This document shows positions 9,759-20,300 of a stretch of DNA of 64,000 nucleotides, in pieces. Position numbers and translations under genes: made by a program. Position 1 is the first letter of the stretch. Every line of letters begins with the position of its first letter. The notes below the pieces were generated by a model that was given only the letters and a program-made list of their open reading frames with translations, did no database searches and was not told the DNA's origin. This stretch comes from an uncultured Crocinitomix sp. (lineage in GTDB: Bacteria > Bacteroidota > Bacteroidia > Flavobacteriales_D > Crocinitomicaceae), in the NCBI GenBank assembly GCA_937139035.1, contig CAKZPK010000181.1:1-64000 (forward strand), given 5' to 3'.

Positions 9759-10406
9759 TTAAAAGACAACCCAAAGAATAATTATAAGAATTATGTTGAT
9801 AGGAATTAGGTAAATGATTTGGGCTGGAACAAGCCGGTTACTGGCAGCAATCAATCGGTAGCTAATTTCATCACTTATTAAATGGGAAATTTCGTCTGTA
9901 TCTTTATTGACAATCAATTTGATTTTATGTGCCAAGTCGTCTGAATAGCCAACTTTGCGTAATACGGCTCTAATAATCCACTGGATGAATTTAGGAAGGT
10001 CTTTTGATTTATCAATCACGTAAGTGTACCATTGATGCAGTATGCTTGATTCTTCTACTTTTAATTCTTCCAATAAATTACCGTTCAAAACCTTGTCAGC
10101 TATTCCTTTACAGAAAGGGTGAAGCCATAAATTAATAATATTGTAGTGGATAATAAGGTAGGCTTTGATCAAAAATCGGCGCAAGCCCCACATGAAATAG
10201 GTAAATACAGTGGATGAGCCTCCAACAGCAATAATAATCAAATTGGTGATCCAGCTTTGATTTTCATAATTAAAAGCTAACCATAAAGAAATGATGACCC
10301 AGTGTAAAAAAATCAATAACACTGCTAAGAGGCTATTGGGTAATAATGCCCTTCTTAATACTTCTTTAGAGGTATCAATTGCTATTTCTTTGGTCAATTT
10401 TGCCAT
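9759..10406 (-). CDS. Unrecognised membrane protein
   Basis: A 215-residue protein with no family that I recognise. It has two hydrophobic segments near the N-terminus (SLLAVLLIFLHWVIISLWLAF and NLIIIAVGGSSTVFTYFMWG) and one at the very C-terminus (IIYLIPINIILIIILWVVF), so both membrane anchors flank a soluble, mostly helical middle of about 110 residues. The start context (ATG at 10406) has no clear alternative. It is divergent from the LD-carboxypeptidase gene, sharing a 73-bp promoter region. Confidence 0.6.
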   Translation of the reverse strand: MAKLTKEIAIDTSKEVLRRALLPNSLLAVLLIFLHWVIISLWLAFNYENQSWITNLIIIAVGGSSTVFTYFMWGLRRFLIKAYLIIHYNIINLWLHPFCKGIADKVLNGNLLEELKVEESSILHQWYTYVIDKSKDLPKFIQWIIRAVLRKVGYSDDLAHKIKLIVNKDTDEISHLISDEISYRLIAASNRLVPAQIIYLIPINIILIIILWVVF

Positions 10407-10479
10407 GGGTATGCTCTAGGTTTGTTTGAAAATTTGGATCAAGATATTAAATTCTAGCTCTTTTGATTACATTTAAGTC

Positions 10480-11349
10480 ATGAAAAAAATTCGACTTGTT
10501 TCACCCGCAAAGCACATTGACCAACATGAGGTAGATTTTGCCGAAAATTTTTTAAAAGATAGTGGATTTAGTGTCGAAATTGGAACCTATGCTTTGGGTG
10601 TACATAATTATTTTTCAGGAACAATAGAGGAGCGAAAAAGTGATTTTCAATTTGCTTTAAATGATCCTACTGTAGATGTTATTTTATGTACTAGAGGAGG
10701 ATATGGATCTGTACAATTAATCGACCAATTAGATTTTTCAAAGTTTATTGACAACCCTAAATTGATAATTGGTTATAGTGATATTACCGTTTTTCATGAA
10801 CATGTTCCCAAAAACTTTAATGTGCCAACAGTGCATGCTACGGCACCATTAAATTTCGCGGAAAATTCTCTTGAATCCTTATCATCATTGGTAAATGCAA
10901 TAAAGGGGAATACTAATCGGTATGAAATTGAAATAAATGAATTAAATATTGAAGGAGAAGTTACAGCTCCAGTAACAGGAGGTAATCTAGCAATAATATA
11001 TTCTATGTTGGGGACTAATTCGGAGGCAGACTATGAAGGAAAAATTCTTTTTATTGAAGAGGTAGGGGAAGCCGTGTATGCTATCGACCGGATGTTTCAT
11101 GCACTAAAAAAGGCTGGAAAATTGGATCAAATATCAGGTCTTATTGTTGGTAGTTTAACCAATATGAAAGATTCAGAAGTTCCATATGGTTGTAGTGTAG
11201 AAGAGGTAATTCGTAAACATATCTTGCCCTTAAACATTCCGCTTTGTTTTAATTTTCCAGCAGGTCATATTTCAGATAATCGCGCCATTATTATGGGACA
11301 AAAAGCAACGCTATCCGTTGGGGCGAATAACGTCACTTTTGAACAGTAA
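10480..11349 (+). CDS. Muramoyltetrapeptide LD-carboxypeptidase (peptidase family S66)
   Basis: Removes the terminal D-Ala from muropeptide tetrapeptides in murein recycling, acting in the cytoplasm (no signal peptide is visible). The S66 triad is readable: the serine nucleophile in CTRGGYGS (Ser77), the glutamate in LFIEEVGEAVYAIDRM (near residue 192) and the histidine in FPAGHISDNRAIIMGQ (near residue 264). Length (289) is typical. Its stop codon lies only 3 bp from the stop of the convergent peptide transporter, so the two transcripts must share or overlap terminators. The pairing with a peptide importer fits muropeptide salvage, but this is inference. Confidence 0.9.
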   Translation: MKKIRLVSPAKHIDQHEVDFAENFLKDSGFSVEIGTYALGVHNYFSGTIEERKSDFQFALNDPTVDVILCTRGGYGSVQLIDQLDFSKFIDNPKLIIGYSDITVFHEHVPKNFNVPTVHATAPLNFAENSLESLSSLVNAIKGNTNRYEIEINELNIEGEVTAPVTGGNLAIIYSMLGTNSEADYEGKILFIEEVGEAVYAIDRMFHALKKAGKLDQISGLIVGSLTNMKDSEVPYGCSVEEVIRKHILPLNIPLCFNFPAGHISDNRAIIMGQKATLSVGANNVTFEQ

Positions 11350-11352
11350 ATT

Positions 11353-12891
11353 TTATTTTACACCACCCATCATTTGCTTAATAAATGGTGAAATGAGCAT
11401 GGCTATTATTCCTAAAACAATCGCGATACTTCCAAATATGGCATAAACAGATACGTAAGAATGTAATTGGAAAAATGAATCGCCCATTTGCAAAGCCGTA
11501 ACACTGTCTAAACCTGTTATTAAATTTGAAACCTTTGCAAATATGCCAGAGCTTAAAACGCTGTCCTCTCCGGATGAAATGGAAGTTAATTGCGCTAATT
11601 TTCCTGCAAAATAATGCCCATAAAAAGAGGATAAAAACCAGACACCCATAATAAAGGCAACGTATTTTTTTGGAGAGAGTTCAGTCATTTTTGAAAGACC
11701 GATTGGAGAGAGAAAAAGTTCTCCAATAGTATAGATAAATGTTCCTAAAATAAGATAATACATGGGTACATTTCCTCCGTCATCCATTGAGCGTGATGAC
11801 ATTCCAAAAATAATAAACCCAACGCCTAACAATAAAAGGCCTGCTCCCATTTTTAGCGGTGAACTAGGGTTGCTATTTCTTTTAGACAAGAATGGCCATA
11901 ATAAAGCAAATGGTACGGCCAATAAAACAATAAAGGCAGCATTAATGCTATTGGTTTGTGCGGCATTTATTCCAATTAAATTGACATTTCTATCTGCAAA
12001 TAGTGTCAATGAACTTCCTGCCTGCTCAAAAATAATCATGAATAGCGTGGCTAAAAGTGTAAAGTAAACAGCTACCATTAATCGCTTTTTTTCCATGGCG
12101 CTAACTTTATATAAGATAGAGCCTAAATAAACCACTAAAAAGGCAGAAACAATCCATAAAAGATAATGCTCAAATTGATAGTATTTAACAATTAATGCAA
12201 AGACTGGAATAGAGATTATTGCACCAATAATAACTTGTGTTTGTTGTCCTAATCCCCAACGTTTAATCTTAAACTTTTCGGGGTTCGGAACTTTACCTAA
12301 ATCCTCAAAAATGTTTTTATTTATTCCACGTTGAAAAACAACTAAGCCTAGCAGCATTCCAATTCCTGCTAATATGAATCCTAGGTGCCACCCATAAAGT
12401 TCGGCAACCCATGCGCAAAGTAATGGAGCAATGGTGGCACCCAAATTAACACCTAAGTAAAAAATTGTAAATCCTGAATCTCTTCTTTTGTCACCAGTTG
12501 GATAAAGTGCACCAACAAAGGATGAAATATTGGGTTTAAAAAATCCATTTCCAACAATGATTAAACCAAGTGAGAAATAAAAGAAAAAGGGATGCTCAAA
12601 AGTCAAGAAAAAGTGGCCAAAAGCCATTAGAACTCCACCTATATTAATGGCTTTGCGATAACCTATCATTTGTTCGGCAACTATTCCACCAATGAGTGGT
12701 GTAACATAAACCAAAGACATATAAGCCGCATAAACCCCGAATGACATTTCATCTGTAAATAATAATTGTTTGGTCATGTATAAAACAAGGAGAGCTTTCA
12801 TTCCGTAAAAGGAAAAGCGCTCCCAAAGCTCTGCAAAAAACAAATAGTAAAGTCCTTTTGGATGGCCGAATCGGTCTTGTGTGTTACTCAT
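11353..12891 (-). CDS. POT-family proton-dependent oligopeptide transporter
   Basis: A 512-residue major-facilitator protein of the POT/PTR (peptide MFS) family that imports di- and tripeptides with protons across the inner membrane. The family ExxERFxxxG motif is FFAELWERFSFYGMKALLVL at residues 19-38, and the second signature FYLGVNLGATIAPLLCAWVA follows near residue 145. GNGFFKPNISSFVGALYPTG is the typical loop before it. About 14 hydrophobic segments can be counted, as expected for bacterial POT proteins. It is convergent with, and nearly touches, the LD-carboxypeptidase gene. Confidence 0.93.
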   Translation of the reverse strand: MSNTQDRFGHPKGLYYLFFAELWERFSFYGMKALLVLYMTKQLLFTDEMSFGVYAAYMSLVYVTPLIGGIVAEQMIGYRKAINIGGVLMAFGHFFLTFEHPFFFYFSLGLIIVGNGFFKPNISSFVGALYPTGDKRRDSGFTIFYLGVNLGATIAPLLCAWVAELYGWHLGFILAGIGMLLGLVVFQRGINKNIFEDLGKVPNPEKFKIKRWGLGQQTQVIIGAIISIPVFALIVKYYQFEHYLLWIVSAFLVVYLGSILYKVSAMEKKRLMVAVYFTLLATLFMIIFEQAGSSLTLFADRNVNLIGINAAQTNSINAAFIVLLAVPFALLWPFLSKRNSNPSSPLKMGAGLLLLGVGFIIFGMSSRSMDDGGNVPMYYLILGTFIYTIGELFLSPIGLSKMTELSPKKYVAFIMGVWFLSSFYGHYFAGKLAQLTSISSGEDSVLSSGIFAKVSNLITGLDSVTALQMGDSFFQLHSYVSVYAIFGSIAIVLGIIAMLISPFIKQMMGGVK

Positions 12892-13066
12892 AAAATGATA
12901 GTTTTGAACGTATAAAGTTTAGAATTAATGACTCCTTTAAAGGTTGAATGAGGTCATTAAAATGTTAATTAGGTTCGAAACTATTAAGTAGGGTTGCAGC
13001 ATTCAAGTGTTGTGCCTAAAGGTTGCAATGATTTGTTAAATGTGCTGAATTGTAATTGAGGAACAA

Positions 13067-14197
13067 TTAATTACAAAGCTGGTTATATTCCTTATTTTCA
13101 AAAGATTGAACGGCTTCGTTCAAGAGAGTTGTGTCAATGGTAATATTTTCAGGTGTGATCCTAAGGCGGTAATTTCCTTCACCAATAAAGGTGAAAATAT
13201 CGCGGCGTTCTAATTTTTGAAGCTGGTCAAGTTTTAGAATTTCGTTCATATTATCAATGATTCTGCTTAAGTAAGTTTGGTTACTTAATTCACCCCCATT
13301 TCCAATTTGAATGGTTTGTGTATTTCCTTGTCCAAACTTCCGTCGAATAGCAAACTTTAGCAAGTTCTTATACTGCGTAGTTTTTGATTCAAAATCAACC
13401 ACCTCGTTAAAAATTCCTTTAGACGGGATGCTAATTTTAATCATTGACCAATCTAAAAAGGCTATGGTAACTTCATTTGGCTTAGGCATATTTGCAAGGC
13501 GAATAACCCATGTGGTTGCTAAAACCATGAATAAGGTGATTAAAGAAACTTTTGAGATTAATTTAATCAGGTTATTAATGAAGCCATCATTCAAAGAGTT
13601 GAACACCTCAGGTAATTGTGAAACGAACAGCATGGCCGTTACTAAAACAGAAATTATGGCAATAATTGCCAATCCTCTTTTCATGAAAGTTTGATAGAGA
13701 GAAATCATTAGCAAAAGCGACAGAAAGGCGGAGAGCACAAGGTCTGGTATAGCACTTATTTTAAAGTAACCATCTGTTTGGTCATAATTAGACAGGATAG
13801 CTGTGGCAATTGAAACAACAACAATGACAACGGCTAATATGCGTACGTTCCTTTTATTTTGATAGATAAACTTGGGAGCGTAGTAAAAATAGGAGAGCGC
13901 GAATAAAAGAAAGATATTGTTTAAGACAGAAAAGAGGTTGAGTACGGCTGTATAACCAATGGTTCCAAAAAATGAATTGCCGTTATTGATATATACCCAA
14001 CAGCCTGAAATGGCCCAAACAAAAAGGGCTAAACTCAAAAATAATAAGCCTTTATCAATTCGTTTTTCTGATTCATTTTCTTCTAATAAATGAATGAAAC
14101 GTTTGCGAATATTATACCATATTGCAAAGAGAAGCACACCACCTATTAGCGATATAAAAATATGCGTTAAGGCATAAAAAAGGGAAACTTCAGACAT
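13067..14197 (-). CDS. Unrecognised seven-helix membrane protein with cytoplasmic C-domain
   Basis: A 376-residue protein I cannot assign. Residues 1-235 contain about seven hydrophobic segments (for example ALTHIFISLIGGVLLFAIWY, GLLFLSLALFVWAISGCWVY, ILAVVIVVVSIATAIL, LVLSAFLSLLLMISLY and LITLFMVLATTWVIRLA). The last ~140 residues are soluble and charged, with IRRKFGQGNTQTIQIGNGGE and RDIFTFIGEGNYRLRIT. The layout (seven helices, then a soluble output-like domain) resembles a 7TM receptor, but no kinase, GGDEF or HTH signature is visible. It lies downstream of the giant adhesin gene on the same strand, but a strong terminator separates them. Confidence 0.6.
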   Translation of the reverse strand: MSEVSLFYALTHIFISLIGGVLLFAIWYNIRKRFIHLLEENESEKRIDKGLLFLSLALFVWAISGCWVYINNGNSFFGTIGYTAVLNLFSVLNNIFLLFALSYFYYAPKFIYQNKRNVRILAVVIVVVSIATAILSNYDQTDGYFKISAIPDLVLSAFLSLLLMISLYQTFMKRGLAIIAIISVLVTAMLFVSQLPEVFNSLNDGFINNLIKLISKVSLITLFMVLATTWVIRLANMPKPNEVTIAFLDWSMIKISIPSKGIFNEVVDFESKTTQYKNLLKFAIRRKFGQGNTQTIQIGNGGELSNQTYLSRIIDNMNEILKLDQLQKLERRDIFTFIGEGNYRLRITPENITIDTTLLNEAVQSFENKEYNQLCN

Positions 14198-14264
14198 TTT
14201 TGAGGTTTGATTCCTCCTAAATTAACCAATAAACTTAGATTCTGCAAAAGTGTTGTAAAACAAA

Positions 14265-14291
14265 AAGCGCACGTAATTAATACGTGCGCTT
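14265..14291 (-). terminator. Intrinsic terminator after the giant adhesin gene
   Basis: A perfect 11-bp inverted repeat, AAGCGCACGTA and TACGTGCGCTT with a 5-base loop. In the minus-strand transcript it is followed by a run TTTTTGTTTT. It lies 31 bp past the stop of the 2291-residue adhesin and marks the end of the collar/PBP/adhesin operon. Confidence 0.85.
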
Positions 14292-14322
14292 AAAACCTAG
14301 TTTTATTTGAAATGTGAAAGGC

Positions 14323-17300
14323 TTAGTTTTTTACAAACTGTGTTCTTTGCACACCATTTTCATTTTGAATTTCGATCAGGTAAGTACCATCTTCCAAACT
14401 TCCAACAAAGATTGATTTTTGATCTATTCCTTGGCCAGCTAATACTAGTTTACCTTCTAAGCTGTACACTGTGTAAGTGAAAGATTCTGCTAGTTGTAGG
14501 GTTAAATTACTTTGCGTTGGGTTGGGATAAAGTTGCAATAACTCTATGCCTTCTTCTCCAATGCCAACTTGTGTGTCCACATAAATAATTTCACTTGCTT
14601 CGCATCCTGCTTCCCCTTTAACAACAACCTCATAAAAACCGTAAGTAAGACCCGTTAAATCTTCATCATCATCAAAATCGCCAGTTATATCATTGTCCCA
14701 ATCAAATAAATAAGGAGCTAATCCACCAGTAACGGTAATGTCGATTTCACCATCAGCACCACCCATTTCATTAATCACATCATAGGCAATTGTAATACCT
14801 TCAACCACGTTGATTGTAATTTCATCATTGTCAGTACATCCGTTTTCATCTGTTCCAATTACTGTGTATGTATATGTGCCGATTGGTCCTGGTATAAATG
14901 GTACACCATCTTCAAATGTTCCTTCCGGAATCCAAACATATGTTTCTGCTCCTGTTCCAAACAATGTAGCTGTACTTCCTTCGCAAATGTTTTCATTTTC
15001 AGCATTTGCATCTACTGTTGGTAATGCGTGAACTGTAATTTCAACAGTTGAGGTGTTCATACACCCTGTTTCATCAAATACACCTGTTAATGTATATGTT
15101 GTTACACCAATTGGTGGATCTAAATCTGCAGGATCCCATGTAAAGGTGTCAGCATCTCCACCTGCAGAAAGTACTACTGGCTCGCCGTCACAAAATGAAC
15201 CGTCACCTGCAGATGCAACAACAGTTGGTGCTGCTAGTACTTCAATTTCAACCGATAATGGGCAATCTTCTTCATCTGCACTTGTTGCTGTGTAAATAAT
15301 TGTTCCTACTACACCAGGCATAAACTCTTCACCATCAATTGCGCCACCATCCCATGTAATGTCTGCTCCACTCATTGAGGTAGCATCTAAAAGCAATAGG
15401 TCGTTTTCGCAAAGAATTGTATCTGATACAACTACTTCTAGTGGCATACATGAAAGAACAACATCTATAGATGCGGTTGCTGTACAACCAATGGCATCCA
15501 CTACCTCAACTACATAAGTTCCGGCAGTTAAATCTGTTAAGTCTTCAGTATCATCAAAGTCTCCAGTTCCATCTATATCCCAATCATATAAATAACCAGG
15601 GTCGCCTCCAGTTACTGTAAGGTCAATTGCTCCGTCACCTCCCATTTCTTCCTCTGTAATAACAGTTGTTAATGTTAAGTCAGATATAACAATAACATCA
15701 AATGAGCAGATTGTTTCGTTTAATCCAATATCTGTAGCAGTATAAGTAACAGTAGTTGTTCCTAATGGGAAAATATCTCCAGGAGAATGTGTTGAAGTCA
15801 TTGTTACTCCTACGCAGTTATCTGTCATTGTTGGTTCAACCCAGGTAACAACAGCTTCGCAAATTGCAGTATTTGCGTTTTCTGTAACATCTCCAGGGCA
15901 ATCTAAAATTGTTGGAGGAGTTACGTCATCAATAACTACATTCTGTGTTTGAATCGTTGTGTTTCCATTTCCGTCATCATAAGTCCAAGTAACAGTAGTT
16001 GTACCTTGATCAGTAATTGGCAATGAAGCATCATTCGATACCGTTACAATTCCGCCGCAATTATCAGTAGCAGTAGGATCAGTTAATGAGGTAACTTCGC
16101 ATTCTGCAGTTACATCAGCTAAGACGGCATCATCAGGTGTTGGACCAGTAATGTCATCTATTACAACATCTTGTGTTTGTATAGTTGTATTACCATTTCC
16201 ATCATCATATGTCCACGTGACAACAGTTGTTCCTTGATCAGTAATTGGCAAAGAGGCATCACTTGAAACCGTTACAATTCCACCACAATTATCAGTAGCA
16301 GTGGGATCAGTTAATGTGTTAACCTCACATTCTGCAGTTACATCAGCTAAAACGGCATCATCTGGAACAGGGTCTGTTACGTCATCAATAACTACATCTT
16401 GCGTTTGTGTTGATGTATTACCGTTCCCATCATCATAGGTCCAGATTACAGTAGTTGTACCTTGATCAGTAATTGGTAAAGAAGCATCATTCGATACCGT
16501 TACAATTCCGCCGCAATTATCAGTAGCAGTAGGATCAGTTAATGAAACAACTTCACATTCTGCAGTTACATCTGGTAAATCGGCCACATCAGGCACTGGA
16601 GGTGTATCATCAATCACAGTTACTGTTTCACTACTCGAATTTGAGCATAGACCAATTGTTGTATAAGTAACTGTATAAGTTCCTTCAATTGATGCTGATA
16701 AATCAATTTCACCCGTAGATGCATTAATTACTAATCCAACTCCTGCAGAGAATGTTCCGCCAGGTACACCAGTTATTGTTGGTGTAGGATCTACTCCGTT
16801 TGGACAATAAATTGCGGCGTCATAGTTAAACGAGGCGTCATCTAATGTGTTAATTGTTAGAGATACACTTGAAGAATTTGGACATGTACCTGCTGTTGTG
16901 TAAGTAACGGTATACACTCCAGGTGTAGACGCTGAAACGTCAACCTCTCCTGTAGAAGTGTTGATTACTAATCCAACTCCTGCAGAGAAAGTACCTCCAC
17001 CTAAACCAGTAATGGTTGGTGTAGGATCAGATTCGCTGATACAATAACTAGGAGAATCATAATTGAAACTTGCATCATCTAGTGCATTAATAGTAACAGA
17101 AACACTTGAAGAGTTAGGGCAAGTTCCTACAGTTGTATATGTCACCGTATAAGTTCCAGGTGTAGATGCCGAAACATCAATAGCACCTGTAGAAGTATTA
17201 ATTGATAATCCAACTCCAGTAGAGAAAGTACCTCCACCTAAACCAGTAATTGTTGGTGTAGGGTCAGATTCGTCTACACAATAAGCTGCAGCATCATAAG

Positions 17301-20300
17301 TAAATGAGGCATCATCTAGTGCGTTAATAGTGACAGAAACGCTTGAAGAATTAGGACATGAACCTGCTGTTGTATATGTCACCGTATAAGTTCCAGGTGT
17401 AGATGCCGAAACATCAATAGCACCTGTAGAAGTATTAATTGATAATCCAACTCCCGCGGAGAAAGTACCACCGCCTAAACCAGTAACAGTTGGTGTTGGG
17501 TCAGAATCATCTGCACAATAAGCTGCAGCGTCATAAGTAAATGAGGCATCATCTAAAGCATTAATAGTAACTGTAACACTTGAAGAGTTAGGGCAAGTTC
17601 CTGCAGTTGTATAAGTAACTGTATATGTTCCAGGTGTAGATGCCGAAACATCAATCGCTCCTGTAGAAGTATTAATAGAAAGTCCACCACCGGCTGAGAA
17701 TGTTCCGCCACCTAAACCAGTAATAGTTGGAGTAGGATCAGAATCATCTACACAATAAGCAGCAGCACCATAATTAAATGAAGCATCATCTAGCGCATTA
17801 ATAGTAACAGAAACACTGGATGAATTAGGACAAGATCCTGCTGTTGTATAAGTAACTGTATATGTTCCAGGCGTAGATGCCGAAACATCAATAGCACCAG
17901 TAGAGGTATTAATTGATAATCCACCACCTGCAGAGAAAGTACCACCACCTAAACCAGTAATAGTTGGTGTTGGGTCAGAGTCATCTGCACAATAAGCACC
18001 AGCGTCATAAGTAAATGAAGCATCATCTAAAGCATTAATAGTAACAGATACTCCCGAAGAGTTTGCACAAGAACCAACTGTTGTATAGGTTACTGTATAT
18101 GTTCCAGGTGTTGATGCCGAAACATCAATCGCTCCAGTAGAAGTATTAATTGAAAGTCCAACTCCTGCGGAGAAAGTTCCACCGCCTAAACCAGTAATTG
18201 TTGGAGTAGGGTCAGAATCGTCTACACAATAAGCCGCCGCGCTATAGTTAAACGAGGCATCATCTAATGTTGTAATGGTAACAGAAACACTTGAAGAATT
18301 AGGGCATGTACCTACGGTAGTGTAAGTCACCGTATATGTTCCAGGTGTAGATGCAGAAACATCAATTTGCCCAGTTGAAGTATTAATTGACAATCCAACT
18401 CCGGCAGAGAAAGTACCACCACCTAAACCTGTAATGGTTGGTGTAGGGTCAGGTTCGCTAACGCAATAACTTGCAGCGCTATAATTAAATGAGGCATCAT
18501 CTAGTGCATTAATAGTAACAGAAACGCTTGAAGAATTAGGACATGAACCTGCTGTTGTATAAGTTACCGTATATGTTCCAGGGGTAGATGCTGAAACATC
18601 AATTGCTCCAGTAGAAGTATTAATTGACAATCCACCACCGGCGGAGAAAGTACCGCCACCTAAACCAGTAATTGTTGGTGTTGGATCAGAGTCATTCAAG
18701 CAATACGCCGCCGCACTATAGTTAAATGAAGCATCATCTAAAGCATTAATAGTAACAGAAACACTTGAAGAATTAGGGCAAGTTCCAACTGTTGTATAAG
18801 TAACTGTATATGTTCCAGGTGTTGATGCCGAAACATCAATTGCTCCAGTAGAAGTATTAATAGAAAGTCCACCACCGGCGGAGAAAGTACCGCCACCTAA
18901 ACCAGTAATAGTTGGAGTAGGATCAGAATCGTCCACGCAATAAGCCGCAGCATCATAAGTAAATGAGGCGTCATCTAGTGCATTAACAGTAACAGAAACG
19001 CTTGACGAATTAGGACATGAGCCTGCTGTTGTATAAGTAACTGTATATGTTCCAGGCGTAGATGCCGAAACATCAATTTGCCCTGTAGAAGTATTAATAG
19101 AAAGTCCACCACCAGCGGAGAAAGTACCGCCACCTAAACCAGTAATAGTAGGAGTAGGGTCAGAATCATCTGCACAATAAGCCGCAGCACCATAAGTGAA
19201 TGAAGGGTCATCTAAAGCATTAATGGTAACCGAAATACTTGAAGAATTAGGGCAAGTTCCTGCAGTTGTATAAGTAACTGTATATGTTCCAGGTGTAGAT
19301 GCCGAAACATCAATTGCTCCAGTAGAAGTATTAATAGAAAGTCCACCACCAGCAGAGAAAGTACCGCCACCTAAACCAGTGATAGTTGGTGTAGGGTCAG
19401 AATCGTCCACGCAATAAGCCGCAGCCGAATAATTAAATGAGGCATCATCTAGTGCATTAACAGTAACAGAAACGCTTGACGAATTAGGACATGAGCCTGC
19501 TGTTGTATAAGTAACTGTATATGTTCCAGGCGTAGATGCCGAAACATCAATTTGTCCTGTAGAAGTATTAATTGATAATCCACCGCCAGCAGAGAAAGTA
19601 CCACCACCTAAACCAGTAATAGTAGGAGTAGGGTCAGAGTCATCTGCACAATAAGCACCTGCGTCATAAGTAAATGAAGGGTCATCTAAAGCATTAATGG
19701 TAACCGTAACACTTGATGAGTTTGGACAGGTTCCTGCTGTTGTATAAGTCACCGTATAAGTTCCAGGTGTAGATGCCGAAACATCAATCGCTCCAGTAGA
19801 GGTATTAATAGAAAGCCCACCACCAGCAGAGAAAGAGCCGCCTGATATACCAGTAATAGTTGGCGTAGGATCAGAATCATCTATACAATATGAAGGAGAG
19901 TCATAAGTAAATGAAGCATTATCTAAAGCGTTTATTGTTACACTTACATCTTCATCACCTGCACACAAGCCTCCGGTTGTATAAGTTACGGTATAAGTGC
20001 CAGGCGTAGATGCGGAAACATCAATTTGCCCAGTTGAAGTATTAATAGATAAACCGCCACCAGCAGAGAAAGTTCCACCTCCAACACCAGTAATAGTCGG
20101 CGTAGGGTCAGAGTCATTAACACAATAAGAGCCCGCAGAATAATTGAATGAAGCATCTTCGCGAGGTGTTGTTGTAACTGTTATTGTTCCGCATGAACCA
20201 GGAGTAACACAGCCACCTTCCCCACGAATAAAATAGGTTGTACTTGGTGGAGTTGGTGTTACAATAATTGTTGAACCAGCCGTGGTTCCTAATAATGTAC

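Noticed and set aside
16612-20163. Possible CRISPR or non-coding satellite array
   Set aside because: The repeats are in one continuous reading frame, 237 bp long, without spacers, and code for a clear protein repeat with conserved cysteines.
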